Positions 38,553 to 39,656 of a stretch of DNA of 39,656 nt are shown in pieces; position 1 is the first letter of the stretch; each line of letters starts with the position of its first letter. This DNA comes from Nemertoderma westbladi (Eukaryota; Xenacoelomorpha; Nemertodermatida; Nemertodermatidae), in contig JAUCBJ010000348.1 of assembly GCA_032718475.1 (NCBI GenBank), positions 1 to 39,656 of the forward strand. Reading direction: 5' to 3'. Made by a program: the position numbers and the translations under genes. Below the pieces are notes generated by a model, which had not been told where the DNA came from, searched no databases, and saw only the letters and a list, made by a program, of their open reading frames with translations.

Positions 38553-39511
38553 CTCTTGCTAAGTACAGGTGTGTGTGCGACTATTTGCCGTACAACGGTG
38601 TCCGTTACATCAGAACTTGTAGGCTAGGGGGGTTGCTGTGTTTTCACCTGAATTGGGATTGTACCGTTCAGGCGGTAGGGCAGTTTACATACTAGGCGCA
38701 AATAAATTGAGGCTATCAGGGATATACTAACATCTACCGTGTCCCCGCCAACGCCCTAATAGGAAGTTACCCGGACTACCTGGGTGACTAAAATTCTAGA
38801 TAGGAGCCAGGATAGCTATTAGTACCTGTACGCCTACAGTAGTAAACTAACACATCTCTTCTCAGTATCAGGGACCTGGTACCTAAAATTGCCGAATTCT
38901 GGGCGTAGTATTAACCTTATGCCTGAATTTGAGTCCTGGAAATACGCAAGAGGGGAAGGAACCTTATCATTCGTGAGTATTGGACCTACAAGTTACAAAA
39001 TTAGAATATTCGTAAAATGCACACCGTACCCAGTAATTATATATGTGAAGGAGCAAAACTGTTTTGACCGTTCAGAATTAACACACGCGCGTTAGAAATT
39101 ATTTACACCTCGAAATATATAAAATTAACTTTGTCCGTACTGTGCTTTGCCCGCTAGTTAGACATCTCCAAATCTGCTCTATACCTAGCTAGCGTCCCTT
39201 TGCCCAACCATATAAATCACACAGCGGCAAAGTATACGAGCCCCTTAGTCCGTCAGTGAGTCAGCCTGATTTTAGGATTCGCTGCGCGGGATTTTGTTTT
39301 ATCGAAGTTTGTCTGCTCGTAGACTGTTTTCTGCCTTACCGGTTATAAGAGATCGATACTGCAATATATTCGCTTACTTAGAGTTTACTGTTTTGGTGAG
39401 AAGGTCGGATTTATGATTTGATTTACAAACTTTACAGTAGGATATTGCAGGTATTGTTACCGTCTCTTCCGATAGTAGGAATAGGCGTATCTCTTCAATT
39501 AGTAGGAATGT
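38451..39511 (+). repeat. 1.06-kb LTR-containing repeat, copy B
   Basis: Same content as copy A: polypurine tract at 38452, TATA motif at ~39210, TGGTGAGAAGG at ~39394. It includes the 33-codon tail of the Gag ORF. Similarity to copy A ends at AATGT. Confidence 0.8.
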
Positions 39512-39539
39512 CGTACTAATTGAAGAGATACGCCTATTC
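39479..39539. other. Perfect 26-bp snap-back hairpin at the repeat end
   Basis: GAATAGGCGTATCTCTTCAA... (39479-39504) is followed after 9 bases by its exact reverse complement (39514-39539). Copy A has the left arm only. Confidence 0.9.
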
Positions 39540-39656
39540 TTTTTTTTTTTTTTTTTTTTAACATTTATTATCCAAAGAAGAGGACAATTGGGCAACAAGC
39601 CGAAGCTTATGAGAGCCCTCTTGTCAATAATTACAATACAATTTGCACAACAGACA
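39540..39656 (-). mobile_element. 3' end of a minus-strand LINE with poly(A) tail
   Basis: Twenty T (39540-39559), then on the minus strand AATAAA (GGATAATAAATG) 3-10 bases upstream of the tail and a CTCATAAGCTTCGGCTTGTTG-like 3' UTR. A poly(A) signal just before a poly(A) tract marks the 3' end of a polyadenylated retroelement. The rest is outside the window, so the family is unknown. Confidence 0.65.

Larger units (their letters stand above)
33548..39511 (+). mobile_element. Gag-only BEL/Pao-like element with ~1% diverged flanking repeats
   Basis: Two long direct repeats flank a 3.85-kb interior holding a leader with three hairpins and one large Gag ORF. Pol is absent: the Gag frame passes directly into the polypurine tract of copy B near 38451. 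High repeat identity means recent origin. Because each repeat contains both the PPT and leader sequence, the arrangement looks like part of a head-to-tail array of LTR units, or like deletion between Gag and the PPT of one element. Confidence 0.65.

Overview
This is a piece of animal (metazoan) nuclear DNA, probably from a marine invertebrate. The retroelement lineages are metazoan: BEL/Pao-like gag and peptidase pieces, a Ty3/gypsy element, an RTE-type LINE with an AP endonuclease, a retroelement with a restriction-like endonuclease, and a Harbinger transposon. Coding density outside transposons is low. Frequent TAGGCCTA-type motifs are compatible with an echinoderm or another deuterostome, but this is a weak hint and the species is unknown. 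There are no operons, phage genes or CRISPR arrays.

Layout. (a) 1-4960: right part of an LTR element with a BEL/Pao-like Gag (two zinc knuckles), no visible pol, a palindromic satellite, a polypurine tract and a hairpin-rich LTR. (b) 5030-6290: minus-strand fragment of a retroelement (copy 1) with a cysteine-rich N-terminus. (c) 6537-8020: decayed PIF/Harbinger transposon with recognisable terminal inverted repeats. (d) 8047-10905: an intact 952-codon ORF, the best candidate for a non-transposon gene; it has a helical N-terminus, six 40-residue repeats and four repeated C-terminal domains that resemble cold-shock/OB folds. (e) 11190-15960: a nearly complete minus-strand relative of copy 1, with reverse transcriptase, zinc motif and restriction-like endonuclease, flanked by a 47-bp direct duplication and carrying about 1 kb of 21-bp coding minisatellite. 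(f) 16008-19020: non-coding repeats, including X-box-like palindromes, a hairpin element and an 845-bp transposon-like element with 9-bp target-site repeats. (g) 19036-23630: a BEL/Pao peptidase fragment, a plus-strand LINE fragment and a minus-strand RTE-like LINE. A pair of inverted repeats of about 250-290 bp bracket regions f and g. (h) 23887-27714: non-coding repeats and homopolymers. (i) 27715-32670: a decayed minus-strand Ty3/gypsy element with 150-bp LTRs. (j) 32795-33279: a tRNA-derived SINE-like sequence and a candidate solo LTR. (k) 33548-39511: two nearly identical 1.06-kb LTR-containing repeats flank a gag-only interior (1049-codon ORF) in which Gag runs straight into the downstream repeat. 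(l) 39479-39656: a perfect snap-back hairpin joined to the poly(A) end of a minus-strand LINE.

How the parts relate. Most genes here belong to mobile elements, and the nesting gives relative ages. The RT element in (e) inserted into the presumed 3' flank of the ORF in (d), duplicating an AATAAA-containing segment. Both BEL-like units keep gag-type ORFs but have no pol, so they are probably non-autonomous. Points most worth following up are the repeat protein at 8047-10905, the gag-only elements with structured non-coding DNA, the heptad minisatellite in the retroelement ORF, and the snap-back junction at the right end.

Limits. Everything was read by eye. Family names rest on motif recognition, not database searches, and several boundaries are approximate.
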